Part shown: one piece after another, positions 1 through 9,363 of the stretch
Numbering within the stretch: position 1 is the stretch's first letter
Layout of the letters: every line of letters begins with the position of its first letter
The notes under the pieces: model-generated
What the model was told of the DNA's origin: nothing
Seen by the model: only the letters and a program-made list of their open reading frames with translations
Database searches by the model: none
Made by a program: the position numbers and the translations under genes
DNA from: CAZVLQ01 sp964628185
GTDB lineage: Bacteria > Pseudomonadota > Zetaproteobacteria > Mariprofundales > Mariprofundaceae
Direction: 5' to 3'
Assembly: GCA_964628185.1 (NCBI GenBank)
Contig: CAZVLQ010000001.1
Location: forward strand, 119,905 to 183,904
DNA length: 64,000 bases

Positions 1-797
1 ATTGGGCTTTCCTTTGTCAGCAAAGGCCTTGTGCCGAACTGAAAGGCTACCGGACCGATCTCGGGATTATCCATCCAGTCCGTCCATTCACGCAGATACC
101 AGACGCCGCCGGCCATGATAACCGGCGTGTTTTCCAGCCCGAATTCGTTCATCGTCCGGCGCAGTTCCGCCACGCGCGGGTAGGGCGGAGCGGGATGCCT
201 GGGGTCTTCGGCATTGGACAGGCCGTTGTGTCCGCCGGCTAGCCACGGGTCTTCATAAACGATGCCGCCAAGCCATTCGGGGTATTTCCTGTAGGATCGG
301 AGCCACAGGGCGCGAAAGGCGCGGGCGGATGACACGATGGGGTAGTAATGCACCTTGTAGCGAGCGGCGATGGGGGCCAGCCGGAAGGGCATTCCTGCGC
401 CGCAGGTAACGCCGTGAATCAGCCCTTTCGCGCCTTCGAGCACGCCATGCAGCACCTGTTCGGAGGCTGCCATTTCCCACAGTACGTTCATGTGCAGACG
501 GCCTTTCCCGCCCGCGATATCATGCGCCCGTCTTGCCTGGCTGATCCCACCTTCGATGGAGTAGGCAATCAGTTCCTCATGCCGGGCCCGGCGGCTCTTC
601 CCCCGGTAGATCAGCGGTATGATGTTGCCATGATCGTCAATCCTGTCGGCGTTGACTGCCGAGAAGGTGCCGACGCCGCCGCCGGCCGCCCAGGCGCCGG
701 AGCATTCCCCGTTGGTCACGGCCACGCCTTTACCGCCTTCAATGAGAGGAAGCACTTTCTTTCCAGAGATGTTGAGCGGCGCAAGCGAAAATGGCAT
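1..797 (-). CDS. Nitronate monooxygenase / 2-nitropropane dioxygenase-like flavoprotein (3' end cut by window)
   Basis: The minus-strand frame is open from an ATG at 797 to the window edge, giving about 265 residues with no stop. The start has a purine-rich AAAGGGAA just upstream. The protein has the look of an FMN-dependent TIM barrel of the nitronate monooxygenase/NPD family. I see an early GGVGTFS segment, GLIHGVTCGAGMPF near residue 145, a late MAGGVW glycine loop and FQFGTRPLLT near the cut end. Family members oxidise alkyl nitronates or related substrates with FMN. A related enoyl reductase or an uncharacterised NPD subgroup is possible, so the substrate is not predicted. It is divergent from ald. 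Confidence 0.75.
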   Translation of the reverse strand, partial: MPFSLAPLNISGKKVLPLIEGGKGVAVTNGECSGAWAAGGGVGTFSAVNADRIDDHGNIIPLIYRGKSRRARHEELIAYSIEGGISQARRAHDIAGGKGRLHMNVLWEMAASEQVLHGVLEGAKGLIHGVTCGAGMPFRLAPIAARYKVHYYPIVSSARAFRALWLRSYRKYPEWLGGIVYEDPWLAGGHNGLSNAEDPRHPAPPYPRVAELRRTMNEFGLENTPVIMAGGVWYLREWTDWMDNPEIGPVAFQFGTRPLLTKESP

Positions 798-1019
798 GTA
801 TTTCCCTTTGCAACAGGATGAATAGTCCGGATTAAATCAGAGCGGAAGCTTAGCTGACGACTGCCCTGTTGGAAACCGGCGCAAGTTCCCGGGATCCGGC
901 ATGGATATGCAGGGCATGCCGCAACCCCCGGATTCGTCCGCCGTGCCTGATATTGGGAAGTTTCCGGTGATATTGTAGCGTTCGTTCGGACAGGATAATA
1001 AAAGGGAGTGGAAGCAGCG

Positions 1020-2135
1020 ATGATTATCGGTATTCCAGGAGAGATCAAAAACCGGGAACATCGGGTTGCCCTGACACCAACCGGCGCGCAGGTGCTGGCG
1101 GAAGATGGTCACCGGGTGCGCATCGAGACGGGGGCGGGGGAGGGCAGCGGCTTTCCGGATGAAGAATACGCAGCCGCGGGCGCCGACATTGTCGGGCAAG
1201 CCCGTGAAGCATGGGCCGCCGATCTGGTGGTCAAGGTCAAGGAGCCGTTGCCGGAGGAATATAATTATCTGCGGCCGGGCCTGTGCCTTTTCACTTATCT
1301 GCATCTGGCCGCCGATCCCGAACTGCTTAGGGTACTACTGAAAAAGAAGGTTCGTTCCATCGGTTATGAAACGGTGCAGAACGATAACGGCAGCCTGCCG
1401 CTGCTGGCACCCATGAGCCGGATTGCCGGGCGCCTCGCGGCCCAGATCGGAGCCTCGTTGCTGCAGGCGGAAAATGGCACGCCAAGGCCCGGCCGGGGCG
1501 TGCTCATGGGTGGAATTGCCGGCGTGGCACCGGCGCGCGTGCTGGTACTGGGTGGCGGGAACGTCGGAAGTAACGCAGCTGAAGTTGCGATTGGAATGGG
1601 TGCGAAAGTGCGGATTCTGGATGCCAGTCACGCCTGTGTCGCCTCCCTGCGCGAGTCTTTCGGTCAGGCCTGCGAGGTTCGCTTTTTCGCGGAGCAATTG
1701 ATGTTCGAGGCGCTGAACGATTGCGATCTGCTGATTGGTGCAGCCCTGATTCCCGGGGCGCACGCGCCGCGCCTGTTAAGCCGCAGTTTTCTCGGACGTA
1801 TGCCCGATGGCGCCGTATTCGTGGATGTAGCGATTGATCAGGGCGGCATATCTGAAACCAGTCGTCCCAGCAGCTATAAAACACCTGTATATGTTGAAGA
1901 AGGCGTGTTGCATTGTTGCCTGCCCAATCTGCCGGCCGCCGTACCGGTTAGCAGCACCCAGGCCCTGACACTCGCAACATTTCCCCATGTGCGGTTGATT
2001 GCGCGTGACGGCGTGCGGCAGTCCATTCTCGGGAACAGGGCGCTGGCACGGGGCGTGAATACATGGGATGGTCATATCACCCATGCCGCCGTGGCGACTG
2101 CGGCCGGCATGCCCTGTGAATCCGTCTTCACGTGA
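1020..2135 (+). CDS. ald: Alanine dehydrogenase
   Basis: A 371-residue protein, the usual family length. It catalyses reversible NAD-dependent deamination of L-alanine to pyruvate and ammonia in the cytoplasm. The start MIIGIPGEIKNREHRV is the family N-terminus. Expected pyruvate-binding and catalytic residues are present: R15, K74 and H95 in YLHLAAD. The Rossmann nucleotide motif VLGGGNVG lies near residues 176-183, an acidic residue follows in ILDASH, and D269 lies in FVDVAID. I chose the ATG at 1020 because GTG at 1008 directly abuts AAAGGGAG and would add four non-family residues. The next gene is carB, 91 bp downstream. Confidence 0.93.
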   Translation: MIIGIPGEIKNREHRVALTPTGAQVLAEDGHRVRIETGAGEGSGFPDEEYAAAGADIVGQAREAWAADLVVKVKEPLPEEYNYLRPGLCLFTYLHLAADPELLRVLLKKKVRSIGYETVQNDNGSLPLLAPMSRIAGRLAAQIGASLLQAENGTPRPGRGVLMGGIAGVAPARVLVLGGGNVGSNAAEVAIGMGAKVRILDASHACVASLRESFGQACEVRFFAEQLMFEALNDCDLLIGAALIPGAHAPRLLSRSFLGRMPDGAVFVDVAIDQGGISETSRPSSYKTPVYVEEGVLHCCLPNLPAAVPVSSTQALTLATFPHVRLIARDGVRQSILGNRALARGVNTWDGHITHAAVATAAGMPCESVFT

Positions 2136-2214
2136 TTTGTTGTAGGCAGCGGGACCGGCATTTCGTATGCTTCGCCGACCGCCGGCTGCATGCATGCCGG
2201 CTGCCCTTCAAAAT

Positions 2215-2220
2215 GAGGAG
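2215..2220 (+). promoter_or_regulatory. Shine-Dalgarno GAGGAG deciding a CTG start for carB
   Basis: GAGGAG lies six bases before CTG at 2227. In-frame ATG codons at 2167 and 2194 have no comparable ribosome binding site and would add non-family residues. This is the strongest initiation signal in the region. Confidence 0.6.
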
Positions 2221-2226
2221 TTAGCT

Positions 2227-5200
2227 CTGCCCCGCCGCGACGATATTGAATCCATCCTGATTCTGGGTGCCGGCCCGATCGTGATTGGTCAGGCCTGTGA
2301 GTTTGACTATTCCGGCGTGCAGGCCTGCAAGGCGCTCAGGGAAGAAGGCTACCGGGTAATTCTCGTTAATTCCAATCCGGCAACTATCATGACCGACCCG
2401 GGATTTGCCGATGCCACCTATATCGAGCCGGTCACATGGGAGGTGGTGGCCAGAATCATTGAAAAGGAACGCCCCGATGCCATCCTGCCGACCATGGGTG
2501 GCCAGACGGCGCTGAATACGGCGCTGTCGCTCAATAAACACGGTGTACTGGAACGCTTCGGCGTTGTCCTGATTGGTGCGCAGCCCGAGGCGATTGACAA
2601 GGCCGAGGACCGCGAGCTGTTCAAGCAGGCGATGGAGCGTATCGGACTTGAAATGGCGCGAGGCGGTTTCTCCCGTTCGATGGGAGAAGCGCGAATGTAT
2701 GCGGAACAAATTGGCTATCCGCTGATTATCCGCCCGTCATTTACCCTGGGCGGCAGTGGCGGTGGTATTGCCTATAATCCGGAGGAATTCGAACGGATCG
2801 CCACATCCGGCCTTGAAGCCAGCCCTACCACCGAGATTCTGGTGGAGGAATCCATTATCGGCTGGAAGGAATTCGAGATGGAGGTGATGCGCGATAAAAA
2901 TGACAATTGCGTGATTATCTGCTCGATTGAAAATGTGGACCCGATGGGTGTGCATACAGGAGATTCAATCACCGTTGCTCCCGCACAGACGCTGACGGAC
3001 AAGGAATACCAGCGCATGCGTGACGCATCCATCGCCTGTCTGCGCGAAATCGGTGTGGAAACCGGCGGTTCAAACGTCCAGTTTGCCGTCAGCCCGGAGG
3101 ATGGCCGGTTGCTAATTATCGAAATGAATCCACGTGTATCACGATCCTCAGCCCTGGCAAGCAAGGCTACCGGGTTTCCGATTGCAAAAATCGCCGCCAA
3201 GCTGGCCGTCGGCTATACGCTGGATGAGATTCGCAACGATATTACCGGCGAAACCTGGGCTGCTTTTGAACCGACGATTGATTATGTTGTTACGAAAATG
3301 CCGCGTTTCGCCTTCGAGAAATTTGACGGAGCGGATTGCCGCCTGACCACGCAGATGAAATCGGTGGGTGAGGTGATGGCCATCGGCCGCAGCTTTAACG
3401 AATCCCTGGGCAAGGCCATGCGCGGGCTGGAAACCGGCGCATCCGGGTTTGACAAGGAAATACCGGGGGGTGTTGATGCCGATGCGTTTCTGAAGGAGAA
3501 GCTGGCCGTTCCCGGGGCTGAACGCCTGTGGTGGCTGGGTGAGGCACTCAGGGTGGGCTGGACTGAGCAGGATGTACATGAGGCTACGAGAATTGACCCA
3601 TGGTTCGTGCGTGAAATCGCCGCCGTAATCAGTCTGGAGCAGCGCCTTGACGGGTGCGACGTAACGTCACTCCCGGTACATGAGTGGCGCCTGCTCAAAC
3701 AGGAAGGCATTTCCGACGCGCGCCTGGGTCAGCTGCTGTGTTGCGAAGAGCATGATGTGCGCCGGGCGCGCACCGCGGCCGGTGTCAGCCCCGTGTTCAA
3801 GCGCGTGGACACCTGTGCGGCCGAATTTGAGGCACTCACCCCTTATCTATACTCCACCTATGAAGAAGAATGTGAAGCAAGACCGACGAATAAAAGGAAA
3901 ATCATGGTCCTTGGTGGCGGCCCGAACCGTATCGGCCAGGGCATTGAGTTTGATTACTGCTGTGTGCACGCCTCCTTCGCCCTCTCCGAAGACGGCATTG
4001 AGACCATCATGATCAATTGCAACCCGGAAACGGTTTCGACCGATTATGACACCTCAGACCGCCTGTATTTTGAGCCGCTGACGTTTGAAGACGTGATGGC
4101 CATTGTTGAGACGGAACAGCCGGACGGCGTGATCGTCCAGTTTGGCGGGCAGACGCCGCTTAAACTGGCCAAAGCGCTTGAAGCTGCCGGCGTTCCCATC
4201 ATCGGCACCAGTCCGGACATGATTGATCTGGCCGAGGATCGCGAACGTTTTCAGCATTTACTGCGGCAACTGGAACTGCGACAGCCGGAAAACGGTACGG
4301 CGAGGACCCGGGATGCAGCGCTGGCCGTGGCTGAACAGATCGGCTATCCGGTGGTGGTTCGTCCTTCCTATGTGCTGGGCGGTCGGGCCATGCAGATTGT
4401 TCATGAGGAGGAAGGGCTTCTGCGTTACATGCGTGAGGCCGTTTCCGTAAGTCCCGATCATCCGGTGCTGATTGACCGCTTTCTCGATTCCGCCATCGAG
4501 CTGGACGTGGATGCCCTGTGTGACGGTCAAAGAGTGGTTATTGGCGGCATCATGGAACATATCGAGGAAGCCGGCGTTCACTCCGGCGATTCAGCCTGTT
4601 GTTTGCCGCCGCACTCGATTTCCGTGTCAACCATTGCCGAAGTGCGGCGCCAGACCGAGGCGCTGGGCCTGGCATTGCATGTGCGCGGACTTCTGAACAT
4701 CCAGTTCGCCCTGCAGGGCGATGTGCTTTATGTGCTTGAGGTTAATCCGCGCGCCTCTCGCACCGTTCCGTTCGTGTCCAAGGCGACGGGCGCGCCGCTG
4801 GCGAAGATCGCCGCCCGCATCATGGCGGGGAAAACCCTGGATGATCTGGGTATTGATGAGATTTCCCAGCCCGCGGGCTACCTGGCGGTGAAGGAAGCTG
4901 TTTTCCCATTCGTAAAATTTCGCGGCGTCGACCCGCTGTTGAGCCCTGAAATGAAGTCAACCGGTGAAGTCATGGGTATCGCCGCTGATTTTCCCGCCGC
5001 TTTCAACAAGGCGCAACTGGGTGCAGGCTGCGGTTTGCCGCGGCAGGGGCGCGCCTTTGTTTCGGTGAGGGATGCGGACAAGGACGGGGCAATTCGTCTG
5101 AGTCGCATGCTGGCCGGTGCGGGACTTGAAATTCTGGCCACGCATGGAACGCATGCAGCACTTGAAAAGGCAGGCATTCAAGCCGAGTTTGTCGCCAAGG

Positions 5201-5442
5201 TTATGGAAGGCGTACGGCCGCACATCGTGGATCGCCTGCTTTCCGGGGATGTAGCCCTGGTCGTTAATACCACGGAGGGAGCGCAGGCGATTACGGATTC
5301 AAAATCCATCCGTCAGGCGGCGCTGGATCAGGCCATTCCATACTTCACAACCATTGCCGGAGGACTGGCCGCGGCCGGGGCGATCCTGAGCCGGTCTGAT
5401 CCGGCTGAGGTCAAAAGCATACAGGAATATCACGGGGGGTGA
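2227..5442 (+). CDS. carB: Carbamoyl-phosphate synthase large subunit
   Basis: Makes carbamoyl phosphate from bicarbonate, ammonia (from the glutaminase subunit CarA) and two ATP, feeding pyrimidine and arginine synthesis. From CTG at 2227 the protein is 1071 residues and begins PRRDDIESILILGAGP, close to the standard MPKRTDI start. The two homologous synthase halves are visible: ILGAGPIVIGQACEFDYSG in the first and VLGGGPNRIGQGIEFDYC in the second, each followed by ATP-grasp sequence. The C-terminal allosteric MGS-like domain (about residue 935 on) contains ATHGTHAAL and VVNTTEGAQAI. A longer start at 2167 or 2194 is possible but adds unrelated residues. carA is not in this window; ald occupies its usual place. 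greA follows after 3 bp. Confidence 0.97.
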   Translation: MPRRDDIESILILGAGPIVIGQACEFDYSGVQACKALREEGYRVILVNSNPATIMTDPGFADATYIEPVTWEVVARIIEKERPDAILPTMGGQTALNTALSLNKHGVLERFGVVLIGAQPEAIDKAEDRELFKQAMERIGLEMARGGFSRSMGEARMYAEQIGYPLIIRPSFTLGGSGGGIAYNPEEFERIATSGLEASPTTEILVEESIIGWKEFEMEVMRDKNDNCVIICSIENVDPMGVHTGDSITVAPAQTLTDKEYQRMRDASIACLREIGVETGGSNVQFAVSPEDGRLLIIEMNPRVSRSSALASKATGFPIAKIAAKLAVGYTLDEIRNDITGETWAAFEPTIDYVVTKMPRFAFEKFDGADCRLTTQMKSVGEVMAIGRSFNESLGKAMRGLETGASGFDKEIPGGVDADAFLKEKLAVPGAERLWWLGEALRVGWTEQDVHEATRIDPWFVREIAAVISLEQRLDGCDVTSLPVHEWRLLKQEGISDARLGQLLCCEEHDVRRARTAAGVSPVFKRVDTCAAEFEALTPYLYSTYEEECEARPTNKRKIMVLGGGPNRIGQGIEFDYCCVHASFALSEDGIETIMINCNPETVSTDYDTSDRLYFEPLTFEDVMAIVETEQPDGVIVQFGGQTPLKLAKALEAAGVPIIGTSPDMIDLAEDRERFQHLLRQLELRQPENGTARTRDAALAVAEQIGYPVVVRPSYVLGGRAMQIVHEEEGLLRYMREAVSVSPDHPVLIDRFLDSAIELDVDALCDGQRVVIGGIMEHIEEAGVHSGDSACCLPPHSISVSTIAEVRRQTEALGLALHVRGLLNIQFALQGDVLYVLEVNPRASRTVPFVSKATGAPLAKIAARIMAGKTLDDLGIDEISQPAGYLAVKEAVFPFVKFRGVDPLLSPEMKSTGEVMGIAADFPAAFNKAQLGAGCGLPRQGRAFVSVRDADKDGAIRLSRMLAGAGLEILATHGTHAALEKAGIQAEFVAKVMEGVRPHIVDRLLSGDVALVVNTTEGAQAITDSKSIRQAALDQAIPYFTTIAGGLAAAGAILSRSDPAEVKSIQEYHGG

Positions 5443-5445
5443 TGC

Positions 5446-5919
5446 GTGGAACGCGTACCGATGACAAAACAGGGGGCCGAGGCCCTGCGTGTGGAATTGA
5501 AGCATCTGAAAACGGTGAAGCGGCCACGAATCGTCGAAGCGATTGCGACGGCCAGGGCGCACGGTGATCTGTCCGAAAATGCCGAGTATCATGCGGCCAA
5601 GGAAGAGCAGGGCTTCAACGAAGGCCGTATCAAGGAGATTGAAGACAAGCTGGCTCGCGCACATATCATCGATCCGTCCACGATCCATTCGGACAAGGTC
5701 GTGTTTGGCGCCACGGTGGAGCTGATAGACATGGATGCGGCTACGGAAGTCGAGTACCAGGTTGTGGGCCTGGATGAGGCCGATATTGAGAAGGGCAAGA
5801 TCTCGATTACATCCCCGATTGCAAGGGCCCTGATTGGCAGGGAGGCCGGTGATATCGCTGTTGTACAGGCGCCGGGCGGTGAACGGGAGTATGAAATTCA
5901 GGCAGTCCGTTACGAATGA
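5446..5919 (+). CDS. greA: Transcript cleavage factor GreA
   Basis: 157 residues, normal for GreA, which enters the RNA polymerase secondary channel and stimulates cleavage of backtracked RNA. The N-terminal coiled coil carries the active acidic tip in HGDLSENAEYHAAKEEQGF (about residues 39-57). The C-terminal FKBP-like domain includes SPIARALIGREAGD. The start is GTG at 5446, matching the E. coli pattern MQAIPMT as MERVPMT. A GGGGGGTGA stretch before it, overlapping the carB stop, can serve as ribosome binding site. The carB-greA order is common in proteobacteria. Confidence 0.95.
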   Translation: MERVPMTKQGAEALRVELKHLKTVKRPRIVEAIATARAHGDLSENAEYHAAKEEQGFNEGRIKEIEDKLARAHIIDPSTIHSDKVVFGATVELIDMDAATEVEYQVVGLDEADIEKGKISITSPIARALIGREAGDIAVVQAPGGEREYEIQAVRYE

Positions 5920-5932
5920 GGCAAAGAGGTTA

Positions 5933-6418
5933 ATGTGGCTGAATATTTCCTGCCTGCGAGTGGGAGCGGTACGACTGGCCCTGGCCCTGGTGCTGGCGTT
6001 GCTGGTGATACCCGGCTATGTAGTGGTGCCGGTCCTGTTTGCCAATCTGGATAGCCGGTCACTGGCGGGAAATCTGGCCGGTATTATCTTTCACATTGAC
6101 AATCGGGCCATCCTGATACTGCTTCTTGCCCTGGCCGCTTTCTGGTGGGGAAAAAGCGCAGGGTACTGGCGCTGGGGCCTGCTTCTTCTTCTGGCTCTGC
6201 TGGTTGCACTTAATGAATTCGGACTAAGGCCGGAGATGGAATATCTGAAACAGGTGATGGGTCCGATTGATACCGTGCCAGCCACGGACCCGGTGCGGGA
6301 AAGCTTCGCCGTGTGGCACGGTATCAGCGCCGTATTACATCTGCTTGAAAGCCTTGCGGCGGCGATACTGGTGGCACTGGGTCCGCTTCGTTCCGGAGAG
6401 ATGAAGTGCAGGCCATAA
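5933..6418 (+). CDS. DUF4149-type integral membrane protein
   Basis: 161 residues with about four hydrophobic segments: near residues 10-30, 40-60 (after a short periplasmic turn), 60-80 and the C-terminal 135-155. The pattern of VVPVLFANL, a short HIDN turn and a final WHGISAVLHLLESL helix resembles DUF4149/TMEM205-like proteins, often encoded just after greA. No function is known to me. ATG at 5933 has an AAAGAGGT ribosome binding site. Longer starts inside greA are less likely. The end overlaps the next gene by 13 bp, so the two are probably co-translated. Confidence 0.75.
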   Translation: MWLNISCLRVGAVRLALALVLALLVIPGYVVVPVLFANLDSRSLAGNLAGIIFHIDNRAILILLLALAAFWWGKSAGYWRWGLLLLLALLVALNEFGLRPEMEYLKQVMGPIDTVPATDPVRESFAVWHGISAVLHLLESLAAAILVALGPLRSGEMKCRP

Positions 6419-7488
6419 AGGCGTGGCTGGAGCGGCAGCTCGCGGATACCGGGATGGTGGCCCTGGTTGTTTCACTGCTGGTGATTTTCGGCTTGCTGGC
6501 GTTGCTGGGCAGTACGCTTGCTCCGGTACTGGTCGCCATTGCACTCGCCTATGTACTGGATGGCGTGGTCAGTCTGCTGGTGCGCTGCCGTGTGCCTCGT
6601 ATGCCGGGAATTATTCTGGTCGGTGCAGGAGCCATTATGGTCATTCTTTTTGCCCTCCTGGCCGTACTGCCACTTTTGAGCGAGCAGGTCGGCCGTCTGG
6701 TGACGCAGGCGCCGCACTACGTTGCCGCGCTGCGTGACTTTCTGCACGGTCTGCAGGAGCGCTATGCAGGCTGGATCAATCCGGACTACGTGCAGCATCT
6801 GGCTGCACTGGCGGCCGACAAGCTTCAGGAGTGGGGAGCGGCGCTGTTTTCATTCTCACTGGCTTCCATTCCGGGCCTGATTACACTGCTCGTATATGTG
6901 GTGCTGGTGCCTGTGCTGGTTTTCTTTCTTCTTAAGGACAAGGGCGTACTATTGGCATGGGGTCGGCGCTTTCTTCCCCGCGAACGCAGCTTGCTGGACC
7001 GCGTCTGGAATGAAGTGGATATCCAGATCGGGAATTATATCCGCGGCAAGTTCTGGGAAATGGTTGTCGTCGGGCTTGTTACCTGGCTGGTGCTGTGGTG
7101 GTGCGGACACCAGTATGCCCTGTTGCTGGGGGCTCTTACAGGTATTTCGGTCTGGGTCCCGTTCGTGGGCGCAGCCGTTGTCACGATACCGGTCGTGCTG
7201 CTTTCATTCTTCCAGTGGGGCATAAGTGACGCCACGATGTATGCCCTGATCGCCTATGGCGTGGTACAGGCGCTTGATGCCAATCTTCTGGTGCCGTGGC
7301 TGTTTTCCGAGGTCGTCAACATCCATCCCATTGCCATTATTGTGGCTATTCTGGTGTTTGGTAGTCTATGGGGCATTCTGGGGGTATTCATTGCCATCCC
7401 CATGGCGGCGCTGGTTCAGAGCGTATTGCGTATCATGATGGATCGTCAGTCTGCTGATACCGCCGGTGAGGAAGAGGTGGCTACTTGA
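6406..7488 (+). CDS. AI-2E/PerM family permease
   Basis: 360 residues with about eight transmembrane helices and the typical architecture of the AI-2E/PerM (UPF0118) family. There is an N-terminal helix pair, an amphipathic stretch (about 85-130), then a membrane half ending SLWGILGVFIAIPMAALVQSVLRI. The IQIGNYIRGKF motif near residue 205 is typical. Family members have been linked to autoinducer-2 export or sodium/proton antiport; the substrate cannot be read here. Start GTG at 6406 with GGAGAG five bases upstream. It overlaps the DUF4149 gene. Confidence 0.85.
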   Translation: MQAIKAWLERQLADTGMVALVVSLLVIFGLLALLGSTLAPVLVAIALAYVLDGVVSLLVRCRVPRMPGIILVGAGAIMVILFALLAVLPLLSEQVGRLVTQAPHYVAALRDFLHGLQERYAGWINPDYVQHLAALAADKLQEWGAALFSFSLASIPGLITLLVYVVLVPVLVFFLLKDKGVLLAWGRRFLPRERSLLDRVWNEVDIQIGNYIRGKFWEMVVVGLVTWLVLWWCGHQYALLLGALTGISVWVPFVGAAVVTIPVVLLSFFQWGISDATMYALIAYGVVQALDANLLVPWLFSEVVNIHPIAIIVAILVFGSLWGILGVFIAIPMAALVQSVLRIMMDRQSADTAGEEEVAT

Positions 7489-7528
7489 GCGGAGCCAGGA
7501 ACATAGACACATGGAGAGGTTATCATAC

Positions 7529-8230
7529 ATGAACAACCAGGCGCAGAAGCACAAAGTACAACCGGCTGAAGTCAGCCGGGAGGAACTGGAGGAACTGAAA
7601 CGGGACATGCGTACGGCACACCTGGCCGCATGGGTCGGGGAGCATCAACAATCCCTGATCATTGCCGCCGCGGCGGTGCTGATCGTGATGGCAGGCGCCG
7701 GTTTGTGGAGGGACCATGTTGTCACTCAGCGGACTTCGGCCGCCGCCTTGTATCATCAGGCCCTGAATACGGCGGATGCGCAGGCAAAGCGTTCCCTGCT
7801 GGAAAAAGTTGTGAAAGACTATCAGGCAACTGCCTACGGGGGGTTGGCGCAACTACTGCTGGCCAGGGTGGACCGGCAACAGTCCGTCCATCATCTTCAG
7901 GCCTTACTTTCGCATTCAGGGCTGGACAGGGAAATTGGCTGGCAGGCGGAGCTTGACCTGGCCAGTGCCTGGTTGCGCCGGAATGACAAGCTGCATGCAC
8001 GGGAAGCGCTGACCACCCGTGTCGGCAGGGACTATGAACAGCTGCGCCAGTATTTGCTTGCCCGGGCCGCCGACAGCGATGCCGAACGTCTTGCCCATCT
8101 GGAAAAAGCGTCGGCAGCCGTTTCCCATGATACGGTGTTGAAACAGCGAATCGAGCGGGAACTGGCCCGGATCAGGTTGTCTTCAGCCGCGGCATCCACT
8201 GGCAACAGAAAGGCAATTGCCGAAAAATGA
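7529..8230 (+). CDS. yfgM: YfgM-like SecYEG ancillary / tetratricopeptide membrane protein
   Basis: 233 residues. A short cytoplasmic N-terminus is followed by one transmembrane helix near residues 38-58 (SLIIAAAAVLIVMAGAG). A helical periplasmic TPR-like domain has the ALYHQAL, GGLAQLLLAR and LDLASAWLRR repeats. YfgM of E. coli associates with SecYEG and hands secreted proteins to periplasmic chaperones. Position immediately before bamB and der supports the call, although hisS, usually upstream, is absent. ATG 7529 has GGAGAGG upstream; other starts lie inside the previous gene. The stop overlaps the bamB start (ATGA). Confidence 0.85.
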   Translation: MNNQAQKHKVQPAEVSREELEELKRDMRTAHLAAWVGEHQQSLIIAAAAVLIVMAGAGLWRDHVVTQRTSAAALYHQALNTADAQAKRSLLEKVVKDYQATAYGGLAQLLLARVDRQQSVHHLQALLSHSGLDREIGWQAELDLASAWLRRNDKLHAREALTTRVGRDYEQLRQYLLARAADSDAERLAHLEKASAAVSHDTVLKQRIERELARIRLSSAAASTGNRKAIAEK

Positions 8231-9363
8231 AATATTTTTTACGGCTCTGTCCGCTCTGGATGATGCTTCTGTTGTTTTCCGCCTGCGCCTCGGCGCCTGA
8301 AAAGGCAGCGACTGCGTCAGACGCCGAAAAAAACGCACCGGTCCGGGCACAATTGCAGGTATCATGGGTCGTCGATGTGGATCAGCGCCGGCCAATGTCT
8401 CCGCCGGGGGTGTCCAGCCCCGTTCTGGCCGGCAACCTTATCGTGATCGGGGCAAGGGACAGGCGCGTACGTGTATATGATCTGCATGGCAATGAAATAC
8501 GCCGAATAGCACTGGAGGCCGCATGCGAATCGGGGGCGCTGGCGTTGCATCCGCACCTGGTGGTGCTGGGAGATGTCACCGGAACCCTGTACGGCATTGA
8601 TCCGCGGTCCGGCCGGATTGTGTGGCGGCAGCGGCTGTCTTCGGTGATGCTCGGGCATCCCGTGCGGAACGGGAACGACTTTTTTGTTCAAACCGCGGAC
8701 AATCAAATTTACCGTTTCTCGGCCGGGGGAAAGAAACGATGGAGCTTTACAGGCCAGACGTCCGGGGGATTGTCCATGCATCATGGGCCGTCACCGCTTG
8801 TTTCCAACAATCATGTATTCGCGGTTTTCAACAATGGTGATGTCGTGGCACTCAAGGCGGATTCCGGTGATCTGATCTGGCGGCGCCAGCTTCTTCTGAA
8901 TACCAATGCTGTTGTATTGAGCCAGATGAAAGCGCCCATGGCGGATCCGGTACTGGTTGGGAATCATCTGATCGTAGCTTTCTACCAGGGCAATATGCTG
9001 GCGCTGTCCGCGCGCGACGGACAGCAGATCTGGCGGCGCCAGCTTTCCCTGAGGTCGACGCCGCTTGTCCGGGGAAACCACCTGGTCGTTGCAACGGCGA
9101 GTGGAACAGTGACTGAAATTGACACCTCGACCGGTACAACCCTGTGGCGCCAGAAGCTGGAAGCAGGTGAAATGGCAGGCCCTGTTCTGTTGCAGGGAAG
9201 GCTGGTTGCCGCTGACAGTCAAGGTCATGTTTATGAACTCACCGTTAACGGTCATCGCGCCGCTGAGGTGGATTTGCCGGGGCGGGTGGATCGTGCACCC
9301 GTCGCGGTTTCCGGCGGCGTCCTGATCCGCAATAATCTGGGCGGCCTTTATTTGATCCGCTGA
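8227..9363 (+). CDS. bamB: Outer membrane protein assembly factor BamB
   Basis: 378 residues. The N-terminus is a lipoprotein signal with lipobox LLFSAC (lipidated C20). It is followed by a beta-propeller made of PQQ-like repeats, seen as repeated GxLyaidxxxGxxxWrq units: LYGIDPRSGRIVWRQRL, LKADSGDLIWRRQL, LSARDGQQIWRRQL and IDTSTGTTLWRQKL. BamB is the propeller lipoprotein of the BAM complex that folds outer membrane proteins. Start ATG overlaps the yfgM stop and the stop overlaps the der start (TGATG), indicating one operon. Confidence 0.95.
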   Translation: MKYFLRLCPLWMMLLLFSACASAPEKAATASDAEKNAPVRAQLQVSWVVDVDQRRPMSPPGVSSPVLAGNLIVIGARDRRVRVYDLHGNEIRRIALEAACESGALALHPHLVVLGDVTGTLYGIDPRSGRIVWRQRLSSVMLGHPVRNGNDFFVQTADNQIYRFSAGGKKRWSFTGQTSGGLSMHHGPSPLVSNNHVFAVFNNGDVVALKADSGDLIWRRQLLLNTNAVVLSQMKAPMADPVLVGNHLIVAFYQGNMLALSARDGQQIWRRQLSLRSTPLVRGNHLVVATASGTVTEIDTSTGTTLWRQKLEAGEMAGPVLLQGRLVAADSQGHVYELTVNGHRAAEVDLPGRVDRAPVAVSGGVLIRNNLGGLYLIR

